A DNA stretch of 64,000 nucleotides from Propionibacteriaceae bacterium (lineage in GTDB: Bacteria; Actinomycetota; Actinomycetes; Propionibacteriales; Propionibacteriaceae). The position numbers and the translations under genes were made by a program. The stretch is taken from assembly GCA_031285845.1 (NCBI GenBank), contig JAITVK010000028.1, forward strand, positions 60,919 to 124,918. Direction: 5' to 3'. Positions 51,321 to 60,887 of the stretch are shown here, piece by piece. Position 1 is the first letter of the stretch. Each line of letters begins with the position of its first letter. The notes under the pieces were generated by a model that was not told the origin of the DNA, did no database searches, and worked only from the letters and a program-made list of their open reading frames with translations.

Positions 51321-51336
51321 CCACTATACCTAGTGG
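51321..51336 (-). promoter_or_regulatory. ilvD promoter with overlapping palindrome
   Basis: CCACTA-TACC-TAGTGG is a perfect inverted repeat, and read on the minus strand it contains a TATAGT -10 box, 26 bases before the ilvD start. The overlap of palindrome and -10 box suggests repression. The -35 region is weak. Confidence 0.45.
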
Positions 51337-51499
51337 TTTGTCACGCTTGGTCGGGGGCTCTGACTCGTGGTCGCGCCCTCGGGGCTCGTGGTCGGGTCGT
51401 TCGACGAGGGGACTCGACCAGTCGGTGGTTCGGGCTGTCACCCAGGTCGGGCGGGGGCTGGTCTCTCGGTGGCGCGACCGCAGATCGGATGGGGCGGGC

Positions 51500-52222
51500 T
51501 CACGCCCACGGGCTCAAGGTGGCCCCGATCGGGGCGTGGATGACCAGGTCGGCATGGCGATCGGCTGGCGTCGGTTCCTTGTTGATCAAGACCATGTGGT
51601 CGCCGTGGAAATACCGGATCAGTCCCGCCGCCGGGTAGACCACCAGCGAGGTGCCGCCGATGATGAGCAAGTCCGCCTGGCTCAGCGCGTTGAGCGCGCC
51701 ATCGATGACGCCTTCGTCCAGCGACTCCTCGTAGAGCACGACATCAGGTTTGACGACCCCGCCGCATTCACAGTACGGCACGCTCGACGTGGAGAGGATC
51801 GCGTCCAGGTCGTACGATCGGGAGCATCGTACGCAATGATTGCGCCAAATCGAACCGTGCAACTCCCACACCACGTGGGATCCGGCGCGCTGATGGAGCC
51901 CGTCGATGTTCTGAGTGACGACGGCGCTGACTTTGCCGGCGCGTTCGAGGCTGGCCAGCGCGCGGTGGGCCTGATTGGGCTGTGCGGCGGGGTAGACCAG
52001 GTGGCGACGGTAGTAGTCGAAGAACTGATCGGGATGGGAGGTGAAGAAGCTGTGGGAGACGATCTCTTCGGCGCTGATGTCGCGTCCCAGCGTCTGGCTG
52101 TAAAGCCCGTCCGCTGAGTGGAAATCAGGGATGCCAGATTCGGTCGACACCCCGGCGCCGCCGAAAAAGACGATGCGGTCGCACTGATCGATCATCCGGG
52201 CGAGGGCAGCGGTGGAAGTCAT
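51500..52222 (-). CDS. Sirtuin-type NAD-dependent protein deacylase
   Basis: 240 residues. It removes acyl groups from protein lysines with NAD. The Rossmann motif is [13 protein letters not shown] (23-35), followed by TQNIDGLH (104-107 holds QNID), catalytic His122 in ELHGS, and the zinc cysteines Cys130, 133, 151, 153 (CVRC...CEC). The frame opens at a GTG at 52243, but the ATG at 52222 fits the family length. It is a CobB/SIR2-like enzyme. It follows ilvD in the same direction with about 200 bases between them. Confidence 0.92.
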   Translation of the reverse strand: MTSTAALARMIDQCDRIVFFGGAGVSTESGIPDFHSADGLYSQTLGRDISAEEIVSHSFFTSHPDQFFDYYRRHLVYPAAQPNQAHRALASLERAGKVSAVVTQNIDGLHQRAGSHVVWELHGSIWRNHCVRCSRSYDLDAILSTSSVPYCECGGVVKPDVVLYEESLDEGVIDGALNALSQADLLIIGGTSLVVYPAAGLIRYFHGDHMVLINKEPTPADRHADLVIHAPIGATLSPWA

Positions 52223-52265
52223 GTCTTCATCGTGCCAGATCACAGGGTATTCGGCGTGATCGCGC

Positions 52266-54557
52266 TCAGTCGAACACTACTTCAGCCAGTCGGGGCGTGT
52301 CGTTGGTGATCGGTGCGGTCGGACCGGTCAGGCCGACCTCGGCGATCGGGGTGGCCGCATGGTCGCAGTCCCAACCGATCCAGACCTGGACGTCGCCGGG
52401 CTCGACCACACGCCGCATCGACGCGTCGTGGAAGCCGAAGCGAGCGGCGGGGATGCGCAGTGTGACCGGGCGCGACCCACCAGCGGCGACCTCGACTCGC
52501 GCGTACGCCAGCAACTGCCGCAGCGGGCGGGTGACGGATGCCGCCAGATCGCGACCATAGACCTGAACCAGGGTGGTCCCATCGCGGTCACCGGTGTTGT
52601 TCACGGTGACGCTGGCCTCGATCCAACCGTTCGTGGGAACCTGCTTCGGCGCGGTGAAATCGGTGTAGTCGAAACTGGTGTAGGACTGGCCGTGACCGAA
52701 ACTGAACTGGGGCGTGGTGTCGATGGAGGACACCCCAGATGGATCGCCCAGCTTCGGATGCAGATAGGAGTACGGCAGCACACCGAGTGTTCTCGGGACA
52801 GACACGGGCAGATGGCCGCTGGGGTTGATCCGTCCGCTGATGACTCCCGCCAGGGCCGCCCCGCCCTCTTCACCAGGGAAGAAGGCCTGGATGGTGGCAG
52901 CGGCCCGATCGCTGAAACGTCCGATGGCGTAAGGTCGCCCGGTGACCGGAACCAGAACGAGCGGGGTTCCGGTGGCCAACAGGGCTTCGAGCAACTCGGA
53001 TTGGACTCCGGGCAGTTCCAGTGAGTCGACGTCGCAGCCTTCGCCTGAGGTGCCTTTGCCGAACAGTCCGGCCTGGTCGCCCACGACGGCGACCACCACG
53101 TCGGCAGAGGCGGCGGCGGCCACGGCTTCGGGGATTCCGCTGGTGTCCATGTCGCGCACAGTGCAGCCTTGGGCGTACGTCACAATCGCGTCGGGGTACT
53201 CGGCGGTGATCGCCTCCATGATGGTGGGGGCGGCGATGACCGGGTCGACGCCCGGATTGTGCATCAACACGTGGTTGACGAAACTGTAGCAGCCGAACAG
53301 GGCCGCTCCGCGATCAGCATTGGGCCCGACCACGGCGACGCGCAGACCGGCGCGTGGGGCCACCGGCAGCAGACCGTCGTTGTCGAGCAGGATGATCGAC
53401 TCTGCGGCCAATCTCGACGCCACGTCGCGATGGGCGGGCGGGTCGAGGGTCTCGGGGACGTCGGCGAGCAGCCTTTCCAAGCGCTCGATCTCGGCGTCGA
53501 TGTCGAGCAGTCCCAGGGCTTCCTTCTGGTTCAGCACCCGCTCGACGGCGGTGTCCAGGGCCTGAGCGACAATCGGATCCTCAGCGGCGGCTTGAGCGAA
53601 ACCGGGGGCGCGGAAGGCGTCGCCTGTGGGCAGTTCGACATCCAATCCTGCCACCAGGGAAGCCACTGCGGCTTGGTCGAGTGTGCTGGCGATGCCGTGT
53701 TCTTTCATCAGGAAGGCGACACCGAAGTAATCCGACACGACGGTTCCTTCGAATCCCCAGCGTTCACGCAGGACTTCGGTCAGCAGGTGATGGTCGGCGT
53801 GAACGGGAATCCCATCGATTTCGACATACGCCGGCATGACCGATCGGACGTGGGCGTCCAAGACGGCGACCTCGAACGGCGGCAAGAAGACGTCTTCGAT
53901 CTCGCGCGGGCCAGCATGGACTGGCGCGAGGTTGCGCCCGGCGCGGGAGTTCGAATATCCGGCGTAGTGCTTGAGGGTGGCGATGATCCCTTGCGACTGG
54001 AGACCTTCGACGTACCCTTTGCCGAGTGTCGCGATGACGTACGGGTCTTCGCCCATCGTCTCTTCGACACGACCCCAGCGGGCGTCACGGACGACGTCGA
54101 GCACGGGCGCCAGACCTTGGTGGACGCCGATCGCGGCCATGGATTGACCGATCGCCGCGCCCATCTCGTACGTCAGACCGGGGTCGAAGGTGGCCGCCCA
54201 GGCCAAGGGCGTGGGAAAGGTGGTGGCGGTCCAGGCGGCCAGTCCGGTCAGGCACTCCTCATGGGCGAGGATTCCGATGCGCAGGCGAGTATGGTCGCGG
54301 ATCCATTTCTGATAGCCAATCAGCGTGGCCAAACCTTTGGCGGGCAGGACGGGTTTGGTTCCGAAAACTCGGGTCAGTTGGCTGATGCCATTGGCGGCGA
54401 TGTCACCGAATTCTGGAGCCGAGTCAGCCGAGGTGTCCATCTCGGGCGCGACGACTCCACCTTCGGTGTAACCGAGCCATACGCCGTACAACTGGGCGAT
54501 CTTCTCATCGACGGTCATCGTCTTGAGGAGGGTGCTGACACGTTCGGACTGAGACAT
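52266..54557 (-). CDS. GH3 family beta-glycosidase
   Basis: 763 residues from the ATG at 54557, preceded by GGGAAGGAAAG; the frame extends upstream without support. Domain A holds a KHYAGYSNSRAGRN loop and the nucleophile Asp276 in VVSDYFGVA. The alpha/beta sandwich contains VVGPNADRGAALFGCYSF and the GKGTSGEGCDVDSLELPG loop, and a C-terminal fibronectin-like domain contains VNNTGDRDGTTLVQVYG. This is the beta-glucosidase/beta-xylosidase branch. No signal peptide, so it acts on imported oligosaccharides. It is divergent from a LacI regulator that probably controls it. Confidence 0.9.
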   Translation of the reverse strand: MSQSERVSTLLKTMTVDEKIAQLYGVWLGYTEGGVVAPEMDTSADSAPEFGDIAANGISQLTRVFGTKPVLPAKGLATLIGYQKWIRDHTRLRIGILAHEECLTGLAAWTATTFPTPLAWAATFDPGLTYEMGAAIGQSMAAIGVHQGLAPVLDVVRDARWGRVEETMGEDPYVIATLGKGYVEGLQSQGIIATLKHYAGYSNSRAGRNLAPVHAGPREIEDVFLPPFEVAVLDAHVRSVMPAYVEIDGIPVHADHHLLTEVLRERWGFEGTVVSDYFGVAFLMKEHGIASTLDQAAVASLVAGLDVELPTGDAFRAPGFAQAAAEDPIVAQALDTAVERVLNQKEALGLLDIDAEIERLERLLADVPETLDPPAHRDVASRLAAESIILLDNDGLLPVAPRAGLRVAVVGPNADRGAALFGCYSFVNHVLMHNPGVDPVIAAPTIMEAITAEYPDAIVTYAQGCTVRDMDTSGIPEAVAAAASADVVVAVVGDQAGLFGKGTSGEGCDVDSLELPGVQSELLEALLATGTPLVLVPVTGRPYAIGRFSDRAAATIQAFFPGEEGGAALAGVISGRINPSGHLPVSVPRTLGVLPYSYLHPKLGDPSGVSSIDTTPQFSFGHGQSYTSFDYTDFTAPKQVPTNGWIEASVTVNNTGDRDGTTLVQVYGRDLAASVTRPLRQLLAYARVEVAAGGSRPVTLRIPAARFGFHDASMRRVVEPGDVQVWIGWDCDHAATPIAEVGLTGPTAPITNDTPRLAEVVFD

Positions 54558-54742
54558 CGTTGACTTTCCTTCCCATGGGGTCTGTTCGAGGCGAAACCGG
54601 ACCGGGACCCGTTGAGAAAGGTGAACATGTCCCCGTGTCTGGTTTTCTCTCGACAACACTATGGCCGAGTTGGGCAGTGACGCGATAGTCTGAGAAAAAC
54701 TGCGTTACTCTCTTAGAAACTTTCGTACAAAAGGGGTTGGAA

Positions 54743-55753
54743 ATGGCTGAGACGAGGATGACTTTGGCTGAGATCGCTCAGATGGCGAATGTGTCGCTGG
54801 CGACGGTGTCGAAAGTCTTGAACGGGCGCACTGGGGTCTCGGAGGCCCGCCGCGATCAGATTCTTGGACTGCTCGACGACCATGGGTATCGTCGGCGCGG
54901 CACCGGGGGTCGTCATCGGGCCGGGTTGATTGACATCGTGTTGCGCGGTATCGACACGCTGTGGGCGACACAAATCCTGGTCGGGGCCCAGGAAGAGGCG
55001 TCCAGGGCGGGGGTGGGCCTGGTGGTGACACCGACTCACGGGCGGATGCTTGGCAATCGACATTGGATCACGTCGCTGGCGCAGCGGCATTCCGACGGCT
55101 TGGTTCTGGTGGTCTCCCGGCTTCAAATCGGCGTCGATCAGGAGTTGGGCAAGCTGGGGATTCCATACGTGTTCGTCGATCCGATCGGAGTGCCCGATCA
55201 GGACGTGCCCGTGATCGGGGCCACCAATTTCCAGGGCGGGGTCGAAGCCACCGAGCACCTGATCGGGTTGGGGCATCGCCGGATCGGGATCGTCACCGGC
55301 GATCGTGGTCTGGCCTGCTCTCAGGAGCGGTTGGACGGCTACGTCGACGCGCTGCAGCGCGCTGGGATCCCGGCCGACGAGGAGTTGATCCAGTTCGGCA
55401 ATTTCCAGGTCGAAGGCGGGTACGCCGGAGCGAGTCGGCTGCTCGGTTTGAGTCGGCCGCCGACGGCGATCTTCGCCGGGTCGGATCAGCAGGCGTACGG
55501 GGTCTATCAGGCGATCAAAGCGGCCGGACTGAGCGTGCCCGGCGACGTCTCCGTGGTCGGATTTGACGACGTGCCGCTGTGCTCGTGGGTGTCGCCGCAG
55601 CTGACGACCGTGCGTCAACCGCTGACGGAGATGGCCTCGGAGGCGACCCGCATCCTGGTCGAGATGGCTTATCGCGGCATCGAGCCGCCCCACAAGAAGA
55701 TCGAACTGGCGACCCATCTGGTCATCAGGGAATCGACCGCGCCCGCCCGATAG
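54743..55753 (+). CDS. LacI/GalR-family regulator divergent from GH3 gene
   Basis: 336 residues from the ATG at 54743; a TTG six bases earlier is possible but AAGGGG suits the ATG. The N-terminal helix-turn-helix MTLAEIAQMANVSLATVSKV with LNGRTGVS hinge is complete, followed by a sugar-binding fold (GLGHRRIGIVTGDRG, PTAIFAGSDQQAYGVY, GVSVVGFDD type). In the 185-base gap there are short inverted repeats such as GAAACTTTC near 54716-54724 that could be operators. It probably represses the GH3 gene until a beta-linked oligosaccharide is present. Confidence 0.93.
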   Translation: MAETRMTLAEIAQMANVSLATVSKVLNGRTGVSEARRDQILGLLDDHGYRRRGTGGRHRAGLIDIVLRGIDTLWATQILVGAQEEASRAGVGLVVTPTHGRMLGNRHWITSLAQRHSDGLVLVVSRLQIGVDQELGKLGIPYVFVDPIGVPDQDVPVIGATNFQGGVEATEHLIGLGHRRIGIVTGDRGLACSQERLDGYVDALQRAGIPADEELIQFGNFQVEGGYAGASRLLGLSRPPTAIFAGSDQQAYGVYQAIKAAGLSVPGDVSVVGFDDVPLCSWVSPQLTTVRQPLTEMASEATRILVEMAYRGIEPPHKKIELATHLVIRESTAPAR

Positions 55754-55798
55754 GTCCTTGGTCTGAGAGCGGAAGGCGCGGCGGCGACTGCTGTGCGC

Positions 55799-55811
55799 TA
55801 ATGTGGCGATC
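55799..55811 (+). promoter_or_regulatory. Leaderless -10 box for the flavin-binding protein
   Basis: TAATGT (55799-55804), seven bases, then ATG at 55812, with no Shine-Dalgarno sequence. Same geometry as the boxes before 45278 and 45786. Confidence 0.45.
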
Positions 55812-56327
55812 ATGCAGATGCGACGGGCCGATCGAGCCATCACCGATCCTGACCACATCGACATCATCTTGGCCCGCGCCGACGTCGGCCACCTTGGGTT
55901 GACCGACGCTGAGGGCGTCTACGTCGTGCCGCTCAGTTTCGCCCATGCGACCTCAGGCGACGGGCGGGTCACCGTCTATGTCCACGGCGCTCAAGCGGGT
56001 CGGAAGGTGGCGGCGATCACCGAGGCTCCCGGCGCTCGGATCTGTTTCGAAGCCGAGATCCGCCACGCCACTTTTGGCGCCGACGACCTTCAAGCCTGCC
56101 ATATCGGGGTGGCGTACGAATCCGTCATCGGCTGGGGGACCGCCCGCGTCGTGACCGATCCGGGTGAGGCGCGATCAGCGCTGTCGATGATCGTCGAGAA
56201 GTACGCTCCCGGTCGCGGTGGTGACGTTCCGGAGGCGCTCGAGTTCGTGGCTGTGCTGGCTTTCGACCTGGACACGATGACCGGCAAGCGGCGCACCGCG
56301 CCGACGGGGCCGGTGTCGACCGCCTGA
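55812..56327 (+). CDS. Pyridoxamine 5'-phosphate oxidase-fold flavoprotein
   Basis: 171 residues, a split-barrel flavin-binding domain: ILARADVGHLGLTD, VYVVPLSFAHATSGDGRVTVYVHGAQAGRKV and CFEAEIRHATF, then VIGWGTARVVTDPGEARSAL. This is the nitroimidazole-resistance (NimA)-like branch of the family, which binds FMN or F420-type cofactors at a dimer interface. The reaction is unknown. The start at 55812 is preferred by its TAATGT-N7 promoter geometry over the GTG at 55803. It ends before a short intergenic stretch and the TM2 gene. Confidence 0.8.
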   Translation: MQMRRADRAITDPDHIDIILARADVGHLGLTDAEGVYVVPLSFAHATSGDGRVTVYVHGAQAGRKVAAITEAPGARICFEAEIRHATFGADDLQACHIGVAYESVIGWGTARVVTDPGEARSALSMIVEKYAPGRGGDVPEALEFVAVLAFDLDTMTGKRRTAPTGPVSTA

Positions 56328-56502
56328 GCCCGTGGCTGCTCGTGGCGATTCTTCGGTGTTCAGCGCATCGGGAGTCGGTCAGGGTGTTGCGGGAACCGCA
56401 CCCAGACCTTGGAATCAACCACTGAGAAGGAGGAGGAAGAAGTCAAGTCTCGGCTACCATGGCTAGACAACCGGTCATCTCGACCTAGACATGGAGGCAC
56501 AC

Positions 56503-57909
56503 ATGCCCGACGCCACAGATTCTCTCCCGACGCCCGACGCGTCGCCGACGCCTGACCAGGACGTCAACCCACCGCTGGCTGACGGCACGCCTGCGACGAT
56601 CAGCGAGGTCGCGGCCAGTGGTCCGGTGACAGACCAGGGCCTCCCGGCTTCAGTCGCCCCGCTGGCCGATGCGGCAGTCGTCGCCGATGCGCCGGTTCCG
56701 ACATCGGTCGAGCCCGCTTCCGAGAGCCCGGCCGTCCCGGTGGCTCCGCCGCCGTCCGATTTGAACATTCCTTTCGCGCCGCCTGTTCCCCTGAATCCGA
56801 CGGATTTCGCCGCCGGAGTGTCGGCGTCGGCGTACGGCGCACGCTCGGCCGCCGAGAATGCTGTTCCATCAGCGATCGCTTCGTTCGGCGCCAACCCGTG
56901 GTCACAGAACCCGATCGCGGGGCTGGATCGGCCCACTGTCGAATCGGTGTCGAGCACCCCGACGCTCGAAGCCGAGTCAGGCGCGGGATCGGTTCCCGCC
57001 GCCACTCCGTCCGAGCCGGTGGCGACGCCGGTGACCGCTGCCGCCGAATCCGATGCGCCCTCGACCGCCTTCGCGCCGAGCACGCCGGCTGATCCCTTCG
57101 CCGTCCCGGCCGCCACAGTGGCCGATGCGGCGTCGGTGACTCCTCAGCCTGAGGTGACACCGGCGACTCCGTGGGCGGCCCAGCCCGATGCGACTCCCGC
57201 CTCGCCAGACCCGGTCGCTAGTTTGGATCTGGACGCCGCGCAATGGAGCCCGACCGCCCCGGCCGGTCAGTACCTCGGTTTGACACCGGATCAGCCACCA
57301 GCGGTGGCCCCGGAGCTGCCCGCGTACGGACAATCGGCCTACGGGGCCAGTGATGGCTACCAGCCGGCCCCCGAGCCCTACCCGTCGGCTCCGAACGCCT
57401 ATGACCCGGGGGCGTACGGCCAACCGCCGCAGGCCTATGGCGCGACCACGTCTTATGGCCAGCCCGAGAATCCGTACGGCACGCCGAACCCGCAGTACGG
57501 AGCCACCGGCTATCAGACCTACGAGCAGCAGCCCGCCGCCGCGTATCAGGCGCAGGCGTATCCCGGTCAGCCGCAGGGCTATCCGCAGGGATACCCGACG
57601 ACGGGCTACCCGGTCCCGTACGCACCGGGAGTGATGGTTCCAGGTCAGGTCGTCCCGACCCCGTACGGCCCGAAGATGGTGGGGCCGAAGTCGAAGCTGG
57701 CAGCCGGCCTGCTCGGCATCTTCCTTGGCTCGATCGGTGTCGGCCAGTTCTATCGCGGCAACGTCGGGTTGGGCATCGCGCAGATCGCGGTCACGCTGGT
57801 GACTTTCGGTTTCGGCGCGTTGTGGGGATTCATCGAGGGCATCGTCGTCTTGTGTTCCAAGCCGGGCTCGCCCTACTCGTTAGATTCCGACGGCAACCTG
57901 ATGTCCTGA
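56503..57909 (+). CDS. TM2-domain protein with long Pro/Ala and Tyr/Gln/Gly-rich N-terminal region
   Basis: 468 residues from the ATG at 56503, five bases after GGAGG; an in-frame ATG at 56491 overlaps that site. Residues 1-265 are Ala/Pro/Ser/Thr-rich and disordered. Residues 270-390 have YGQP and YPxG repeats (PYGTPNPQYGATGYQTYEQQ). The C terminus is a TM2 domain: KSKLAAGLLGIFLGSIGVGQFYRGN and two hydrophobic helices with a polar tail. TM2 proteins are membrane proteins of unclear role. Such tails can form condensates or bind wall components. No neighbour explains it. Confidence 0.82.
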   Translation: MPDATDSLPTPDASPTPDQDVNPPLADGTPATISEVAASGPVTDQGLPASVAPLADAAVVADAPVPTSVEPASESPAVPVAPPPSDLNIPFAPPVPLNPTDFAAGVSASAYGARSAAENAVPSAIASFGANPWSQNPIAGLDRPTVESVSSTPTLEAESGAGSVPAATPSEPVATPVTAAAESDAPSTAFAPSTPADPFAVPAATVADAASVTPQPEVTPATPWAAQPDATPASPDPVASLDLDAAQWSPTAPAGQYLGLTPDQPPAVAPELPAYGQSAYGASDGYQPAPEPYPSAPNAYDPGAYGQPPQAYGATTSYGQPENPYGTPNPQYGATGYQTYEQQPAAAYQAQAYPGQPQGYPQGYPTTGYPVPYAPGVMVPGQVVPTPYGPKMVGPKSKLAAGLLGIFLGSIGVGQFYRGNVGLGIAQIAVTLVTFGFGALWGFIEGIVVLCSKPGSPYSLDSDGNLMS

Positions 57910-57954
57910 CCACGCGCTGGTCCACTTCCGGCGCGGCTCGTCGGCCCGCTCGCC

Positions 57955-59121
57955 TCACCAGGTCTGGTCGATGGTGACCGAGCCGACGACCACGGCGTCG
58001 TCGTAGATCACGGCTGCTTGGCCTGGGGCGATGCCATAAGCGGGCTGGTCGAGCGTGATGACGACTTCGTTCGCGTCGTAGTCGACGTGAGCGGGCAGCG
58101 CGTCGCCGTGGGCCCGCAATTGAACAGTGGCGGCGAAGCGTCCCTGCGCTGCGATGGGGTCCTCACCCGGTTGATCGGCGCAGGGGAGTTGGCCGTCCGC
58201 CTGAGCGGTCGGTCGCGCCTGACCGATTCGTACGTCGGGGGAGCCGGAGCACCAGATCGGGTCGCGACCTTTCAGCCCGGTGATCTTCAAACGCTCATGG
58301 CTGGCGACGATCACCTGGTTGTTGGCCGCGTCCAGGCGCAGAACGTAGCGTGGACGTCCATCAGGGGCGGGTCGGCCCAGGTGGAGTCCTTTGCGCTGGC
58401 CGATGGTGTGGGTGAACACCCCGTCGTGGCGGCCGAGCACGGTCCCATCCTCGTCGACGATATCGCCCGGGCGACGTCCGAGCTTGTCGTGGAGGTAATC
58501 AGCGGTGTCGCCCTCGGGGATGAAACAGATGTCGTACGAATCGGGTTTGTCGGCCACGCGCAGTCCGCGCCGGGCGGCCTCTTGGCGTACTTCAGATTTG
58601 ACCATTCCGCCCAACGGGAAGACACAACGACGCAACTGTTCGCTGGTGAGGACTCCGAGGACGTAGCTTTGGTCTTTGGCGGCGTCGACGCTGCGGCGTA
58701 ACTCGATCCGACCAGCCTCGTCGTAGGTGACGCTGGCGTAGTGCCCGGTGACGACCGCGTCGAAACCGAGCGCCACCGCCCGGTCGCAGAGGGCGGCGAA
58801 TTTGATCTTCTCGTTGCAGCGCAGGCAAGGATTGGGGGTACGCCCGCGGCGGTATTCGTCGAGGAATTGTTGGACGACCTCGTGATGGAATTGCTCCGAG
58901 AAGTCCCAGACGTAGAACGGGATGCCGAGCTTGTCAGCCACTCGCCGGGCGTCGTTGGCGTCTTCGAGCGAGCAGCAGCCTCGTGATCCGGTCCGGTGGG
59001 TTTGGGGCGTACGGGACAAGGCGAGATGGACTCCGGTGACGTCATGGCCTTGGTCGACGGCGCGCGCGGCGGCCACCGCGGAGTCGACGCCACCGGACAA
59101 TGCGGCGATCAGGCGGGCCAT
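57955..59121 (-). CDS. mnmA: tRNA 2-thiouridylase MnmA
   Basis: 388 residues. MnmA adds sulfur to U34 of tRNA Lys/Glu/Gln. The PP-loop [10 protein letters not shown] (9-18) binds ATP. Catalytic Cys99 in NPCLRCNE and persulfide Cys199 in [11 protein letters not shown] are both present, as are [12 protein letters not shown] and the C-terminal beta-barrel. Its start overlaps the stop of the cysteine desulfurase gene by one base (TGATG), so the sulfur donor and the modifying enzyme are translated together. Length normal. Confidence 0.95.
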   Translation of the reverse strand: MARLIAALSGGVDSAVAAARAVDQGHDVTGVHLALSRTPQTHRTGSRGCCSLEDANDARRVADKLGIPFYVWDFSEQFHHEVVQQFLDEYRRGRTPNPCLRCNEKIKFAALCDRAVALGFDAVVTGHYASVTYDEAGRIELRRSVDAAKDQSYVLGVLTSEQLRRCVFPLGGMVKSEVRQEAARRGLRVADKPDSYDICFIPEGDTADYLHDKLGRRPGDIVDEDGTVLGRHDGVFTHTIGQRKGLHLGRPAPDGRPRYVLRLDAANNQVIVASHERLKITGLKGRDPIWCSGSPDVRIGQARPTAQADGQLPCADQPGEDPIAAQGRFAATVQLRAHGDALPAHVDYDANEVVITLDQPAYGIAPGQAAVIYDDAVVVGSVTIDQTW

Positions 59122-60275
59122 CAGCGGCGCCTCGCGATCGCCACGACCTCGGGCAAAGCGGCCTGGAGCGCGTCGAGGTCGTCGTGGGTGGTGGTCCAGC
59201 CCATCGAGAACCGCAGCCCGGAGTTGGCCTCATCTTGGCTGTGTCCCATGGCGAGCAGGACGTGACTGGGTTGGGGCACGCCGGCGGTGCAGGCCGATCC
59301 GGTGGAGACGTGGATGCCGCGGGCGTCGAGCAGCACGACGAGGTCTTGGCCCGAGCAGCCGGGGAACAGCGCGTAACGAATCGCCCCGACTCTGGCCAGG
59401 TTTTGGCCGATGATCTGCGCGCCGACGCTGGTCAGAATCGATTCGAGCCGCGCGGCCAGCCCGTCTATGCGTTGGTTCTCGACCGATTCGGTCACGGTGG
59501 TCTCGCGTACGGCCTCAGCGAAACTGGCGACGAGCGGAACCGGCACTGTGCCTGATCTCAGGCGGGATTCTTGACCGGCTCCGAAGCTGATGGCTTCAAT
59601 CGGCGTGTCTGGGGGAATCACGAGGGCACCGGCTCCTAGTGGGCCACCGATTTTGTGGGCGGAGAACGCGGCGGTGCAGGTCTGGAGTGACAGTGCCGGG
59701 CCGAGTCCGTGAGCTTGGACGGCGTCGCAGTGGAAGGGCACGCCCAACTCGGTGTGAGCGACTTCAGCCAGTCTGTCGGCTGGTTGGATGATGCCGGTCT
59801 CGTTGTTGACGGCCATCAGTGCGACGACGGCCAAGGTGTCGGCGTGGACCCGCATCAGGTCGGCGGTCGCTGGGTAGTTGACGATCCCGGCCTCGGTCAG
59901 CGGCATCTGAATGACGGTGAATCCTTCGCTGGTCAGGCTGGCGGCGGCGTCGAGGACGCCGTGGTGTTCGATCGGACTGACCATGACCTGTGTGGCGGCC
60001 GGGTTTTTCCGGCGTCGCGCCCGGGCGACGCCGATGATGCCGAGGTTGTCGGATTCGGTCCCGCCGCTGGTCCAGATGATTGTCGATGGTGGAATCGACC
60101 AGGCGTCGGCGACGGTCTCACGGGCCTCTTCGACGACGCTGCGGGCTTCCCGTCCGGCGCCATGGATCGCCGACGGGTTGCCCAACCGGCGAGCGTTGGT
60201 CTCCCAGGCGGTCAGGGCCGCGTCCCGCATGGGGGTTGTGGCGGCGTGGTCGAAATAGTGTCTCACGAGATCCAT
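59121..60275 (-). CDS. Cysteine desulfurase (IscS/NifS-like)
   Basis: 384 residues. A PLP enzyme that takes sulfur from cysteine as persulfide. PLP Lys208 is in [13 protein letters not shown], His104 stacks on PLP in SPIEHH, and catalytic Cys329 is in [13 protein letters not shown]. The frame extends 80 codons upstream without support; the ATG at 60275 before [15 protein letters not shown] is chosen, and a GTG three codons later is possible. It is coupled to mnmA, so tRNA thiolation is one use; Fe-S assembly is another. Confidence 0.92.
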   Translation of the reverse strand: MDLVRHYFDHAATTPMRDAALTAWETNARRLGNPSAIHGAGREARSVVEEARETVADAWSIPPSTIIWTSGGTESDNLGIIGVARARRRKNPAATQVMVSPIEHHGVLDAAASLTSEGFTVIQMPLTEAGIVNYPATADLMRVHADTLAVVALMAVNNETGIIQPADRLAEVAHTELGVPFHCDAVQAHGLGPALSLQTCTAAFSAHKIGGPLGAGALVIPPDTPIEAISFGAGQESRLRSGTVPVPLVASFAEAVRETTVTESVENQRIDGLAARLESILTSVGAQIIGQNLARVGAIRYALFPGCSGQDLVVLLDARGIHVSTGSACTAGVPQPSHVLLAMGHSQDEANSGLRFSMGWTTTHDDLDALQAALPEVVAIARRR

Positions 60276-60461
60276 TCTGTCACTTGGGCTGTCGTCGACG
60301 TCCTCGATCGACCCGACACCTCGATGGCCGCAAGCCGTACGGGCGGCGCGACTCGGCGCGACTGCCACCAGGACCCGCCGCGATCGTTGTGGGCGGTCCC
60401 CGGTTCGGTGGAGCCGCAAGCCGTACGAGTTCCGCAGGCCGTACGCCGTGAAGTTTGAGAT

Positions 60462-60497
60462 GGGGATGCCCGTGATGTGTCGCTCACGGGCATCCCC
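60462..60497. terminator. Perfect 14-bp hairpin
   Basis: GGGGATGCCCGTGA (60462-60475) pairs with TCACGGGCATCCCC (60484-60497) across TGTGTCGC. There is no T-run on either side. It lies between the start of the minus-strand desulfurase gene and the next plus-strand gene, so it may insulate transcription or sit in a leader. Confidence 0.45.
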
Positions 60498-60875
60498 TCC
60501 AACCGGTGACGTCATCTTCAGCCCCCGTCAGTGCCAGATGGATAGCAGCATTCCATTGGCTAACCTGAAGACGCCGTCTAACTTACGGCTGGTGGATGAT
60601 GGCCGACGGTGTCAGCCATCAAAACAATGGTAGCTTCCTTCGCGCTGGAGTGAAGCCAGTCGGGCAACGCGCGCTCGCCAAGTTCGTCGACACCGCCTGG
60701 CGCGGGCCGGTGGTCCCTGGTACGCATAGTCACCTCTGTTCGACCAAGTGGAACGTGGTTCAGCGTTTGCTGCTTGCGGACGAAGTTACCAGGGGTGTTC
60801 AAGCGGATTGTGGGCAGTTTTCCTGTTCTTGGCCGCGTCGGATCGCACTGTGAACTCATTGCGGTCTCAGCGTGT

Positions 60876-60887
60876 GAGAATGGTGGC
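60876..60887 (+). promoter_or_regulatory. Possible leaderless -10 box before the membrane protein gene
   Basis: GAGAAT (60876-60881) is followed by six bases and the ATG at 60888, and no good ribosome site is present. Weaker than the other leaderless candidates. Confidence 0.35.

Larger units (their letters stand above)
60276..60887. other. Intergenic region with repeated words and a large hairpin
   Basis: 612 bases. GCCGCAAGCCGTACG occurs at 60327-60341 and 60413-60427, with a variant (CCGCAGGCCGTACG) at 60432-60445. A perfect hairpin lies at 60462-60497. Open frames here are Arg/Pro/Thr-rich and have no ribosome site. No RNA gene recognised. Confidence 0.5.

Noticed and set aside
51298..51441. 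A 48-codon N-terminal extension of IlvD
   Set aside because: A strong AAGGAGGA stands before the internal ATG, the extra residues are Arg/Pro-rich and not part of the family, and the promoter lies inside the extension.
54558..54659. A 34-codon extension of the GH3 gene
   Set aside because: The ATG at 54557 has a ribosome site and gives the normal family start; the extension enters the divergent promoter region.
60276..60515. An 80-codon extension of the cysteine desulfurase
   Set aside because: The family starts at YFDHAATTP; the extension contains a perfect hairpin and repeated words and no ribosome site.
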